From assembly GCF_021596945.1 (NCBI RefSeq), contig NZ_CP063779.1, positions 61,001 through 125,000 of the forward strand: a stretch of DNA of 64,000 bases, read 5' to 3'. The translations under genes were made by a program, and so were the position numbers. Shown here piece by piece: positions 17,630 through 26,037 of this stretch. Below the pieces are notes generated by a model. That model saw only the letters and a list, made by a program, of their open reading frames with translations, ran no database searches and was not told the origin of the DNA. Source of the stretch: Mongoliitalea daihaiensis. Its GTDB lineage: Bacteria; Bacteroidota; Bacteroidia; Cytophagales; Cyclobacteriaceae. How positions within the stretch are numbered: position 1 is the stretch's first letter; each line of letters starts with the position of its first letter.

Positions 17630-18590
17630 AGATTAATTGGGCTGTATCGAGGCTTCTTTTATCTCCATTAATAAGTAAATCAGCATATACCAAAAGTGGC
17701 GGTGCAACACCCAACTGCTGATTATCAAATTTCCAAAAGGTATCATAAACCTCTATTTCACCTTTCAAATCAGGCATTAGTCTCGTCTGTTTAATGAAAT
17801 CGTTTTTATTGAGATCTGTGAACAAAATAAACTTTTCAGGTCTAAGGTATTCAGTTAATATATCTGCACCGGGTTCTCCTCCCCAAGTGGTTTGATCTGT
17901 AGGGAGTTTGATCTCTTTCCAATTTTTGTCTTTGGGCAGCCCGTACTTGCCTTTTAATAATGTTGGCTTTAAGGTTGTTTTATAAGCATTCACCCACTGA
18001 GTAATGGCTTCCTCCTTATTTACCCAATCATGTCCAAGTTTACCTTTACTAACCAAGAGACCGGCTGCTTTAAGCCCTTTAAATACTAAAGGCATATTCC
18101 CCAGTGCTACTCCGACTATTTCGGCAAGATTCCGTTGATTTGTGTTTAAATTTCTATCATCTAACAGTAAATGAAAAAATACTTTCAATCCAGTCTTTGT
18201 AAACGCCCTATTGCCTTCTTCTTCATCCCCCCTTATTGTTTGGAATTTATCTATCCATATAAAGTGATTTTTTGTCTTTACATAAGCGTTCCCATTTGCT
18301 TCCAAATAATTAACCCCCATCTCTCTTAGCAGGTCCCTGTATTTTGGATAAATTCGGTAAGCAACCAAAATAAAGTTTGGGTTTTCTTCATTCATCTTTT
18401 GAATAGTTCTTAGCGCATGTTCTCGTACCTCTTGCTTTACCTCGACTTCCATCTTGAGATTTCCTTCCGAGACTCCCAAATTTAAGCACCACCCACTTTT
18501 CATATCTCCATGATATTCCCAGTTAGCCTTACTATTAAGTAGTGGCCCTATGGCATGAACTGCTTGATTCAAAATTTCTTCCTCTTTCAT
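17604..18590 (-). CDS. abiEi: AbiEi-type antitoxin
   Basis: 328 residues from the ATG at 18590. An ATG at 18626 is rejected because it lies inside the palindromic operator between the promoter elements. The protein has the Bacteroidota AbiEi layout: an N-terminal region with MEVEVKQEVREHA, a central winged-helix part (LNTNQRNLAEIVGVALGNM, about 175-200) and a C-terminal domain ending in QLIYDRYIKEL. AbiEi represses its own promoter and counters AbiEii. The start codon follows the -7 element by only 5 nt, so the mRNA may be leaderless. Confidence 0.82.
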   Translation of the reverse strand: MKEEEILNQAVHAIGPLLNSKANWEYHGDMKSGWCLNLGVSEGNLKMEVEVKQEVREHALRTIQKMNEENPNFILVAYRIYPKYRDLLREMGVNYLEANGNAYVKTKNHFIWIDKFQTIRGDEEEGNRAFTKTGLKVFFHLLLDDRNLNTNQRNLAEIVGVALGNMPLVFKGLKAAGLLVSKGKLGHDWVNKEEAITQWVNAYKTTLKPTLLKGKYGLPKDKNWKEIKLPTDQTTWGGEPGADILTEYLRPEKFILFTDLNKNDFIKQTRLMPDLKGEIEVYDTFWKFDNQQLGVAPPLLVYADLLINGDKRSLDTAQLIYDRYIKEL

Positions 18591-18595
18591 GTTCA

Positions 18596-18627
18596 CAAAT
18601 ATAACTTGTTCACGTGACGTGAACAAA
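18596..18627 (-). promoter_or_regulatory. abiE promoter with palindromic operator
   Basis: On the minus strand: -33 box TTTG (18627-18624), 20 nt, then a perfect -7 box TATATTTG (18603-18596). Between them lies a perfect 10+1+10 palindrome (18606-18626, half-site TTGTTCACGT); a further half-site GTTCAC is at 18591-18596. AbiEi antitoxins are known to bind inverted repeats in their own promoter, so this is the likely autoregulatory operator. Confidence 0.75.
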
Positions 18628-18744
18628 TAAAAAAAATGAACAACAAAAATTAATCCGATTCAACTCTATAAGAAAAATTGAACACACAGCTCCTGGAAAG
18701 TGAAGCTACCAAAGGAGATTAAATTAGGAAGAAATCAATTATTG

Positions 18745-19031
18745 GTTCGGAAGAAAATAAAAAAACAATTCATAAGAAATCTGTCCTGAGTTCGTAAGAA
18801 AAGAGATGCAGTTCGTAAGAAACCTATTTTGAGTTCGTAAGAAATGTAAATCAGTTCGTAATAAAAAACAACTAAGGTTCGGATGAAATGCAATTCCATT
18901 TCGGAGAAAATAGTCAACATCCCTACTTTCAGTTCGGAGAAAAACAAGCCAACGTTTTCAGGAAATCAACTATCCCGCTAAAGAAACAGTCAAAAAGTTC
19001 GGAGAAAGGTTCGGAGAAAAGTTCGGAGAAA
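18745..19031 (+). repeat. Array of 12 degenerate direct repeats, mostly 22-bp period
   Basis: Core GTTCGTAAGAAA / GTTCGGAGAAA at 18745, 18768, 18790, 18811, 18833, 18853, 18877, 18899, 18932, 18997, 19009 and 19021. The first eight are stepped by 20-24 bp (mean 22) with unrelated spacers of about 10 bp; the last three are immediate 12-bp tandems. The spacing resembles iterons or an operator array. It is too short and irregular for CRISPR. Confidence 0.7.
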
Positions 19032-19035
19032 ATCA

Positions 19036-19101
19036 GAACGAGGGTAATTTTTTGCTTTTTTTACCCTTGTTCTTATCTCAAGAGTAAATATTACCCTTGA
19101 G
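19036..19101 (+). repeat. Two consecutive hairpins after the repeat array
   Basis: Hairpin 1 pairs 19036-19047 with 19061-19072 (11 of 12 pairs); hairpin 2 pairs 19077-19087 with 19091-19101 (10 of 11 pairs, 3-nt loop). Both right arms contain TTACCCTTG. They may be transcription terminators or ends of a small structured element. Confidence 0.5.
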
Positions 19102-19224
19102 CGCTTCAACATTCATCAAGCTAAACTATATTGAAATACATATAAAATTAGCATCGAATCATTCATTATATTTATTTACATATAATTAATGATAGTTGAC
19201 TCATAGTGTATTCAAAAGCATAAA

Positions 19225-19467
19225 ATGAAAAAGCTGGCAGCCTTTGTTAAAGAAAAAAGAAAGGAAACAGGAAGGACTCAAGAGGAGTTTCCTGACCGCT
19301 GTGGCTTGGCCTTAACCGTGATCAAAAAGATCGAACAAGGGAAAAACAACCTTAACCTGGATAAAGTCAACTTGGTGCTCCAAATGTTCGGGCATGAGCT
19401 TGCTCCTTTGAACAGTGGACCATGGAATGATGAGACAAGCAAGTCGAATGAATCTTCAGGCGATTAA
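19225..19467 (+). CDS. Orphan HipB-like XRE-family regulator
   Basis: 80 residues: MKKLAAFVKEKRKETGRTQEE, HTH with VIKKIEQGKNNLNLDKVNLVLQMFGHELAPL, the signature of HipB/y4mF-type antitoxins. These normally precede hipA, a Ser/Thr kinase toxin. No HipA frame follows; the next genes are a 33-codon fragment and an Mrr-like nuclease. Either the toxin was lost or the regulator now controls the nuclease gene. Confidence 0.75.
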   Translation: MKKLAAFVKEKRKETGRTQEEFPDRCGLALTVIKKIEQGKNNLNLDKVNLVLQMFGHELAPLNSGPWNDETSKSNESSGD

Positions 19468-19478
19468 TAAAATTCAAC

Positions 19479-19580
19479 ATGAAGGCCCACCAATGGATCC
19501 AACAGTCTTTTCTTTCTGAGGAAATGCAGGAAGCTTATCTGGGGTTGATGGAGGAGTGGTATGGGAGGATTGGGGGTTAG
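19479..19580 (+). CDS. Possible 33-residue ORF
   Basis: ATG at 19479, 11 bp after the HTH gene, encoding an acidic helical peptide (MKAHQWIQQSFLSEEMQEAY...) up to TAG at 19580. No family resemblance. It could be the N-terminal stump of a gene whose remainder was replaced by the nuclease gene. Confidence 0.3.
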   Translation: MKAHQWIQQSFLSEEMQEAYLGLMEEWYGRIGG

Positions 19581-19603
19581 AAAATAGATCAAACAAAACT
19601 ACC

Positions 19604-20155
19604 ATGGGAATTGCGAAGTACCTTAAAGCAGGAAAGATTCAAATCAATAGTAATGAACAGCAAATTGAAATTGCTGATAAACAACTTATTCTTCCCTTCG
19701 ATAGATTAAAGGAGTCAGATTGGGGATATGTATATGAAAAATATGTTGGCCAGGTATTAGAAGAAGAAGGGTTTCTTGTAAGTTATCATGGACTTGAAAA
19801 AGGATGGTTAGATAGTGGACTTGACTTGATAGCCACCAAAGATGACCAAACTTATTTTATTCAATGTAAGTATACCCGAGCCAAGATAACAAAGAGCAGA
19901 ATAGAATGGATACTTTACAAATCCTCAAGAATGCTACTGGAAAAATACAAAGAGCAAAATAAAAAATTGTTTTTTATGCTTGTGGTCAACAATACGGATG
20001 AAAACTTCACAAGAAGAAAGCCTAGAAACTTTAACTCAAATTTCCCAGAAACATCCAAAGTTGTCTATCCAGTTCTCCAATATTTTCTAGACCATAAGTA
20101 TACTCAAGATAGGGTGAAACTTGTTTTTAGAGAGATACCCATGATCAGGAATTGA
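19604..20155 (+). CDS. Mrr-like PD-(D/E)XK restriction endonuclease
   Basis: 183 residues from the ATG at 19604. The core matches the restriction endonuclease fold: WGYVYEKYVGQVLEEEGF, a conserved Asp in DSGLDLIATKDD and the catalytic QCK in YFIQCKYTRA. Mrr-type enzymes cut modified or foreign DNA. A C-terminal segment with VFREIPMIRN is not assigned. The start 24 bp after the previous short frame suggests one transcript with the HipB-like regulator. No methylase partner is adjacent. Confidence 0.7.
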   Translation: MGIAKYLKAGKIQINSNEQQIEIADKQLILPFDRLKESDWGYVYEKYVGQVLEEEGFLVSYHGLEKGWLDSGLDLIATKDDQTYFIQCKYTRAKITKSRIEWILYKSSRMLLEKYKEQNKKLFFMLVVNNTDENFTRRKPRNFNSNFPETSKVVYPVLQYFLDHKYTQDRVKLVFREIPMIRN

Positions 20156-20821
20156 AAAACTTGGATATTTCAGACCATTAACTGAGATTGAAGGATAAAT
20201 ACGACAACATATCCCAGCAGCAGGAAAATATAAACATATCCCCTAAAATTCAATGGCTATATGACTTAAAACTCTATTTTAGATTTAAATAACTAAAATA
20301 AATCTATACTTGAAAAAAGCTGACAGCTATCGCGACTACTCGGGGATGAAAGGAGATTTAGCTGTGGGGATTGGGATGTTAGATTTTAGAAGGCAGATTT
20401 TAGATTTGGTTTGTAAATAGTTGATTGGAGAATAGTTGAATAAGTGGTTGGTGATTAGTTATTTGTTTGAGAGAGGTGTGTTTTTAATCCATTGAATTTC
20501 AGTGTTTTTATACATTCTGCGAGAGACTTTTGGGTTGTTGATGGGTGGCATTGAGCTTGTCGAAGCATCGGCTACTCTGACGGGGTTGTCTTTGGGAGTG
20601 GCATCTTCAAAATTGGATAAGATCACTTGAAACCAGTCTATTCCTAGGATCTGATTCATGGAAATTTGTTAGTAGTCATAAATTCCTCCCCCGCCGGACA
20701 TGCAATTACAACTAAATTTACTAATTTTAAAGGGAATGAAAAACCGTTGAATGAAGAAAAATGAGTGACTTTTTTCACAGGTTGCCGTTATCAAATAAAA
20801 CTAAAAAGATAATAATTGAAC
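20156..20821. other. Intergenic region with repeat fragments
   Basis: 666 bp. It contains a copy of the widespread intergenic word CATTGAGCTTGTCGAAG (20548-20564). A 66-codon minus-strand frame (20459-20659) runs through this word and is judged not coding. No other structure was seen. Confidence 0.45.
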
Positions 20822-22321
20822 ATGAAAATATTTTTAGAAGACGTTTTTAAAACATCAGGAACACCAACATATACTTTTGTTAAGCCAATTGAATATACAA
20901 AACTCCTTGTTTCTTTGCGAACAAAAGGAAGAGGACTTGTAATTGAAGGACCATCAGGTATTGGGAAAACAACAAGTATAAATAAAGCCATCGATGAAAT
21001 TGGACTCAACGCAGCAGTGACATCTCTTTCAGCAAGAAAAAAGGAAGATGTTGATTTGATTCAAATACTTCCTGAGTTTAATAATTTTGGAATTGCGATA
21101 ATTGACGACTTTCACGTACTTCCGAACGACATCAAACAATCGTTATCAGATTATATGAAAACTCTAGCTGATGAGGATTCAATCTCCTCAAAACTAATTC
21201 TAATTGGAATTAATAAAGCGGGAGATTCATTAGTCTCATTTTCTCCAGATTTAAATAATAGAATTGACACCATTAGATTTGAAGCTAATCCAGAGGAAAA
21301 AATTGAAGAAATGCTCACTTTAGGTGAACAAGCTCTTAATGTTAAGCTAAATATTAAATCAGAAATAGTTAATGAATCCAAAGGCAGTTTTCATATAGCA
21401 CAATTATTGGCTAAAGAAACTTGTATTAGTTGCGAGATTATTGACAATGAATCGGATAAACCTCAAACAGACACGAGCCTAGAGACTATTAAAGCAAAAG
21501 TTAATCACGAACTTGGGAGATTATTTTATCCGAAAGCAAGAGCATTTGCAATTGGTTCGAAATTAAGAAAGGAAGGACGAGCACCATATCTTCATTTGTT
21601 GAATTGGCTGGCAAATAGTCCAGATTGGTCTATTCAAATTGATGAGCTTCTTAATCAACATCCGAACATGAAATTAAGTATCAATCAGGTTGTTGAAAAA
21701 GGTTTCCTGAAAAAACTCATTGAAGATAATTCTCTACTTCAGGACGTAATACACTATGATGACCAATCTAATGTTCTAACTATCGAAGACCCGAAATTTT
21801 TGTTTTTCATTCGAAATATTCTATGGAATAAATTTGCTGAACAAATTGGATTCATTGGGATTGAATTCACTAAACCATACGATTTTGCTCTTTCATTTGC
21901 TGGCGAGAACAGAACCCTAGCGGAGAATTTATTTACAAAGCTACTTGAAAGAGAGATTTCTGTGTTTTATGATAAGAATGAACAACATAGAATTTTAGCA
22001 TCTAACGTTGAAGACTATTTGGCTCCTATTTATAATTCAGAAGCTGAATTTGTCATTGTTCTGCTTAGCAAGGACTATCCAAAAAAAATCTGGACAAAAT
22101 TTGAATCAGATCAATTTAAACAAAGATTTGGTGACAACGCAATAATTCCAATTTGGTTTTCTGACACAGATACTAGCCTTTTTGACGAAACTAGAAAATA
22201 TGGAGGACTATCTTTCAATGTTGAAAATGACTTAGGTAGTGAAGCGGAAAATATTGTAACAATTGTTTCAAAAAAACTAGAAGAGAAAAGAAAAGAAAAA
22301 AGTTCAGCTAGTAAGATATAA
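20822..22321 (+). CDS. ATPase-TIR defence protein
   Basis: 499 residues from the ATG at 20822. N-terminal P-loop ATPase: Walker A GPSGIGKTT (about 43-51), Walker B IAIIDDFHVL (about 92-101), then a sensor/winged-helix-like middle. A TIR domain starts about residue 353 (YDFALSFAGENRTLAENLF), with the AEFVIVLLSKDYPKKIWTKFE segment carrying the expected catalytic Glu. TIR domains of this kind hydrolyse NAD+ when activated; in STAND-like defence proteins the ATPase senses the phage. Here sensor and effector are in one chain and no partner gene is adjacent. AT content is higher than in the flanking chromosome. Confidence 0.82.
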   Translation: MKIFLEDVFKTSGTPTYTFVKPIEYTKLLVSLRTKGRGLVIEGPSGIGKTTSINKAIDEIGLNAAVTSLSARKKEDVDLIQILPEFNNFGIAIIDDFHVLPNDIKQSLSDYMKTLADEDSISSKLILIGINKAGDSLVSFSPDLNNRIDTIRFEANPEEKIEEMLTLGEQALNVKLNIKSEIVNESKGSFHIAQLLAKETCISCEIIDNESDKPQTDTSLETIKAKVNHELGRLFYPKARAFAIGSKLRKEGRAPYLHLLNWLANSPDWSIQIDELLNQHPNMKLSINQVVEKGFLKKLIEDNSLLQDVIHYDDQSNVLTIEDPKFLFFIRNILWNKFAEQIGFIGIEFTKPYDFALSFAGENRTLAENLFTKLLEREISVFYDKNEQHRILASNVEDYLAPIYNSEAEFVIVLLSKDYPKKIWTKFESDQFKQRFGDNAIIPIWFSDTDTSLFDETRKYGGLSFNVENDLGSEAENIVTIVSKKLEEKRKEKSSASKI

Positions 22322-22475
22322 GGGCTAAACCGAATTGGAGCAAAACGGTATTTCGAGATTTAACAGAATTGAACAAAATAGTACAGATTTGTGTAATAGT
22401 TTTATATAAAAACACGTACTTTGTTTACAGGTAAGCTTTATACTTGCCCTGAGTAAAGAGTAAAATTGTAATCCT

Positions 22476-23507
22476 TTGACACAGTTTGATTTTATCAAAG
22501 ATATTGCCCGATTTGGTCTGGAAAATGATCAGGAGAAACTGAAGTTTTCACTTCAGGAGATGATAGATCATGCCAGAAAAACAAAGAAAACCAATTTGGC
22601 TATCCAATTACAATCTATTCTGAAAGAAGCAATACGTGTACACTCTACTGGATCTGCTTCAAAAGTTAGCTCGGGAATTAGATTTGATAAGCCTTCCCAA
22701 AACAAAGTAGATGATTTAATTCTTGAACAGATTACTTCTGATTACCGCATATCAGACCTTATTTGTAAACCAAGAATTAAGGAATCTCTGAATCATTTTA
22801 TACTGGAACATCGAAAAAAATCCCTTTTAGAAGCTTTAGACCTTCCCATTGCCCATAAAATATTATTTCACGGCCCTTCTGGTTGCGGTAAGACTCTTGC
22901 CTCCTACATTATCGCCGGTGAATTGGAAAAGATGCTCATGGTGGTCAACCTTGGTGCTATTGTTTCTTCAAAACTTGGTGAAACAAGCAAGAATTTAGCT
23001 AAGGTTTTCAAAATGGCAGCTGCTGGGGATTGTATATTATTTTTAGATGAGTTTGATTCTTTGGGGAAAGTGAGAGATTATAGCCAAGACCATGGAGAAA
23101 TGAAGCGGGTAGTAAATACTATACTTCAGCTTTTTGACTACCTTCCACAATCCACCATTGTCATAGCAGCTACCAATCAGGTTGGTATGCTAGACGATGC
23201 CCTTATCCGAAGATTTGATACGCAGATAGGTTTTGAATTACCCGGTGAAGACGAAATTATGGCATTGATCGATTTAACCCTTAAAAAAGGTGTGTTTTCA
23301 GTAGGGTCGAAACGTGAGCTCAAGAAAATTATCCAGCATGCAAAAGGTCTTTCTTTTTACAGTATTCAGAAAACTCTCATTACAGCAATGAAGCGCAGCC
23401 TTTATCAATTGAACACTGATTTAATACCAGCACAGGTTACGATTGATATGAATATTTGGGGATCTTTAGTGGATGATGAGAAAGATTCTCAGAACCACAA
23501 AGTTTAA
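22476..23507 (+). CDS. AAA+ ATPase partner of subtilisin-like peptidase
   Basis: 343 residues from a TTG start (no ATG gives the right N-terminus). N-terminal helical domain with RFGLENDQEKLKFSLQEM and ARKTKKTNLA, then an AAA+ module: Walker A GPSGCGKT (about 133-140), Walker B CILFLDEFD (about 187-195), ALIRRFDTQI arginine-finger region. This family is commonly adjacent to S8 peptidase genes in defence regions. Here the peptidase gene is convergent and the two stop codons overlap by four bases (23504-23507). Confidence 0.85.
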   Translation: MTQFDFIKDIARFGLENDQEKLKFSLQEMIDHARKTKKTNLAIQLQSILKEAIRVHSTGSASKVSSGIRFDKPSQNKVDDLILEQITSDYRISDLICKPRIKESLNHFILEHRKKSLLEALDLPIAHKILFHGPSGCGKTLASYIIAGELEKMLMVVNLGAIVSSKLGETSKNLAKVFKMAAAGDCILFLDEFDSLGKVRDYSQDHGEMKRVVNTILQLFDYLPQSTIVIAATNQVGMLDDALIRRFDTQIGFELPGEDEIMALIDLTLKKGVFSVGSKRELKKIIQHAKGLSFYSIQKTLITAMKRSLYQLNTDLIPAQVTIDMNIWGSLVDDEKDSQNHKV

Positions 23508-25966
23508 ATTCCTCCATCCAAAGATGCTCCAGCTTCCAAATCCGAGATCAATTCTAACTCATTGAGTATTTTCACTTCATTATACAGAGATCCCGATAGC
23601 TTAGCCTTTTTATTTTTCCTGATTTCCCTTAATCTTATGACTAAGGAAAATTCATGGAGATTTTCTTTAAGGTGTCTTTTTGCTGCTTCGGGAATATTAG
23701 ATTTCCCAAAGCATCTGATGGCAATAGCTACATTTGGGTTGTCCGATTGAAAGTGCTGACTAGACAAATTAAAAGAAATCTTTTGTACATTAGAAAACAC
23801 TCTGTCTTCCACTCCAAAATGATCTTCTGCCCAAGATACTCCAGACTTTAATTGAAATTTCTCAAGGTCTTGTTGAGAAAGCGTGTTAATATCCAATGGT
23901 TTAAAAATTCCAAATGAAATATGGAGTGGTAGATATGCTAACTGATTATTTGGTACTGGTTGGAATTTAAATACCAGTGTACCGGTTACTTCTATTTTAT
24001 TGGTAGTTGTTAATACCCAATCGGGAAACTGAAGATTAAATGAGTAAAAATCATCATAGGAAACGTTGTCTTCGATTATAAATGTGATTGTGTTTTCATC
24101 ATTTTCAAGAATCTGTTTGGGGTTAGGTCTTCCATGCCCAGTAAGTCTTCTGTACACCTTTTTATCGATCCTGGAATTAAAATGTACCGGATTTTTCCCA
24201 GCTGGAGATTCTGCTTGATTGATTAGCAATGCCTTAATACTTACCATATTTAAAAAAGGATAAGCTCTAACTAATTCTGCTACCATGGAGGAAATTAATG
24301 GGGCCGCAATGCTTGTTCCAGCTAATCTTCCGAAATATGGACTTCCTGCATCAAATGGAGTGGTAAGTACTTCCATGGCAGCTTCTGTACTTAAGTAATC
24401 TCCACCTTCAAAAACTAAATCGGGTTTGTTTAGATGCTTATTGAACTGATTATCTTTAGGTTTTTTCCCATTGATGAGAACCTCATGGTCCCAATGGAAT
24501 TTGCGGGTATAAAATGCAGGGTATTCTTTTGCAGGGGTAATGCCATCTGTTACCATATCTTCAAAATTCCCTGCGAGTGCTCCTACAGAAAGGATATTCA
24601 TCGCTTCTGATGGCTCTTGGATATTCGTTAATTCACAAAAATGAAACTCAATTTCAGGGTTAGTTCTATAAAAAAAAGAAGGATAATGTGTTTGTATGTC
24701 TAAATTCCCCAACAAAATGAGTGCGTCTAAATCATCTTTTAGGTAATTACCTACTGAATTAATGATAAGTATGTCTAATTCATAGGAGAGTTTATCTAAC
24801 TCATATGCAACTCTCCCGATAGAGGAATTATATTGCTTTGATCCTGGCAGGTTCAAAGAAATATTAAAAATCCGAATTCTATAAATTAAGTAAAGTTCTT
24901 TGATGTCTTCCAATAATGTCACGATATTGATATCATCATTTGTCTGATGGATTACCTTTAAAACCGCAATTTTTGCTTTGGCATCAATTTCCTTTTGCAA
25001 ACTGTCAAAAAAATCAGCTCCAAAAGCTATGCATCCAGCAACAGCTGTTCCATGACCTGCTTCATCCCAATAAGAACCGTTACCTGTGTGGTCAATATTT
25101 ATATCGGTAAGGATTTCTTTCAGAGGTTCAATATTATTTTGGACCCCCGTATCAATAATACATACAATGGGAAGATCCTCTTTCACATTCACTCCAAATC
25201 CATAGCTTCTGATAGGAGTTGATACTGTTCCAGGTTTAATTAGGGGTACTCTTGCTGAAGATATTAGCCTAATTACGTCAAAATTATCGACTAAAATCTG
25301 CTCTAACGAGGTATCTACTCCATTAATAAAAGCCAAGTTCTTTTCATTATTCAATGCAATTTCTATGTTTCGAGATTGTAGGTAATCTAGTAAGAAATTG
25401 AGTTGGTTCTCAGCATTGGGGTGGTGAAGGACATCACAAATGCTAAGAAAATACCCTTCTTTTCCTGAAAGGATTCCTTTTCTATGTGAACTATCCAAGA
25501 GATTGAAGTTACTGATGAGGGCAATCCTAGAAAAGGGCTTTCCCCTATGGTCTTCATTGGGTTTGAGATTTGAAATTATATTGATGTGTTCGGAAAAGGA
25601 TAAAAAAAGCGTTGAATCAATAATGTTAAAAAGAATAGTTTTATTGAAATTAAATTTTTCTATCGGTTCAAGCCCATAGGTACTATAAAAATGGTTTTCC
25701 AAACTCTTATCAAAGGTAGTATGGAAATCAATTTGGATAAGGTCGAAGTTTGAAGGGACATTTAATGTCTTTTTTTGCAAGCGAATTTGCACAGAAGAAT
25801 CGTAATCTCTTAATTTTTCGAGAAGTCTCCCTTTTTTTTCCTCTGAAATAGGCTTCTCTTCTTTGGTTTCTTCTTTTTGATTTTGAGAATCTCTCCCTCT
25901 AGTTTTTCTGAACCCAGTAATTTTCTCAGGATTTCTAGTATACAACAAATGTGGAAAATCAGCCAT
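23504..25966 (-). CDS. S8-family (subtilisin-like) serine peptidase
   Basis: 820 residues. No signal peptide, so it acts in the cytoplasm. Residues 1-260 are a non-catalytic region with a charged start (EETKEEKPISEEKK). The catalytic triad is complete: Asp in CIIDTGV (about 271), His in GHGTAVAG (about 306), Ser in GTSIAAPL (about 551). A C-terminal beta-rich region follows (about 620-820). A cytosolic subtilase next to an AAA+ ATPase suggests regulated proteolysis as an abortive-infection effector; this is inference from neighbours. The two genes are convergent rather than in one operon. Confidence 0.9.
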   Translation of the reverse strand: MADFPHLLYTRNPEKITGFRKTRGRDSQNQKEETKEEKPISEEKKGRLLEKLRDYDSSVQIRLQKKTLNVPSNFDLIQIDFHTTFDKSLENHFYSTYGLEPIEKFNFNKTILFNIIDSTLFLSFSEHINIISNLKPNEDHRGKPFSRIALISNFNLLDSSHRKGILSGKEGYFLSICDVLHHPNAENQLNFLLDYLQSRNIEIALNNEKNLAFINGVDTSLEQILVDNFDVIRLISSARVPLIKPGTVSTPIRSYGFGVNVKEDLPIVCIIDTGVQNNIEPLKEILTDINIDHTGNGSYWDEAGHGTAVAGCIAFGADFFDSLQKEIDAKAKIAVLKVIHQTNDDINIVTLLEDIKELYLIYRIRIFNISLNLPGSKQYNSSIGRVAYELDKLSYELDILIINSVGNYLKDDLDALILLGNLDIQTHYPSFFYRTNPEIEFHFCELTNIQEPSEAMNILSVGALAGNFEDMVTDGITPAKEYPAFYTRKFHWDHEVLINGKKPKDNQFNKHLNKPDLVFEGGDYLSTEAAMEVLTTPFDAGSPYFGRLAGTSIAAPLISSMVAELVRAYPFLNMVSIKALLINQAESPAGKNPVHFNSRIDKKVYRRLTGHGRPNPKQILENDENTITFIIEDNVSYDDFYSFNLQFPDWVLTTTNKIEVTGTLVFKFQPVPNNQLAYLPLHISFGIFKPLDINTLSQQDLEKFQLKSGVSWAEDHFGVEDRVFSNVQKISFNLSSQHFQSDNPNVAIAIRCFGKSNIPEAAKRHLKENLHEFSLVIRLREIRKNKKAKLSGSLYNEVKILNELELISDLEAGASLDGGI

Positions 25967-26037
25967 TGAGTAAAAATTATCGGTTAAAGAATAAGTTTAA
26001 ATATAACTAATTTTACTTTCTCAACAGATTATCTGAA

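Larger units (their letters stand above)
18627..19224. other. Non-coding stretch with repeat array and hairpins
   Basis: 598 bp between the divergent abiE and HTH genes. It holds the 12-copy repeat (18745-19031) and two hairpins (19036-19072 and 19077-19101). Short frames across it simply translate the repeats and are not taken as genes. Confidence 0.6.

Noticed and set aside
18735..18947. 70-codon minus-strand frame across the repeat array
   Set aside because: Its sequence is just the repeat translated (FLRT motifs); no start context or family.
18745..19031. CRISPR array
   Set aside because: Repeats are 12 bp, degenerate, spacers about 10 bp, and no cas genes are in the window.
20459..20659. 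66-codon minus-strand ORF
   Set aside because: Runs through a widespread intergenic repeat and has no family resemblance.
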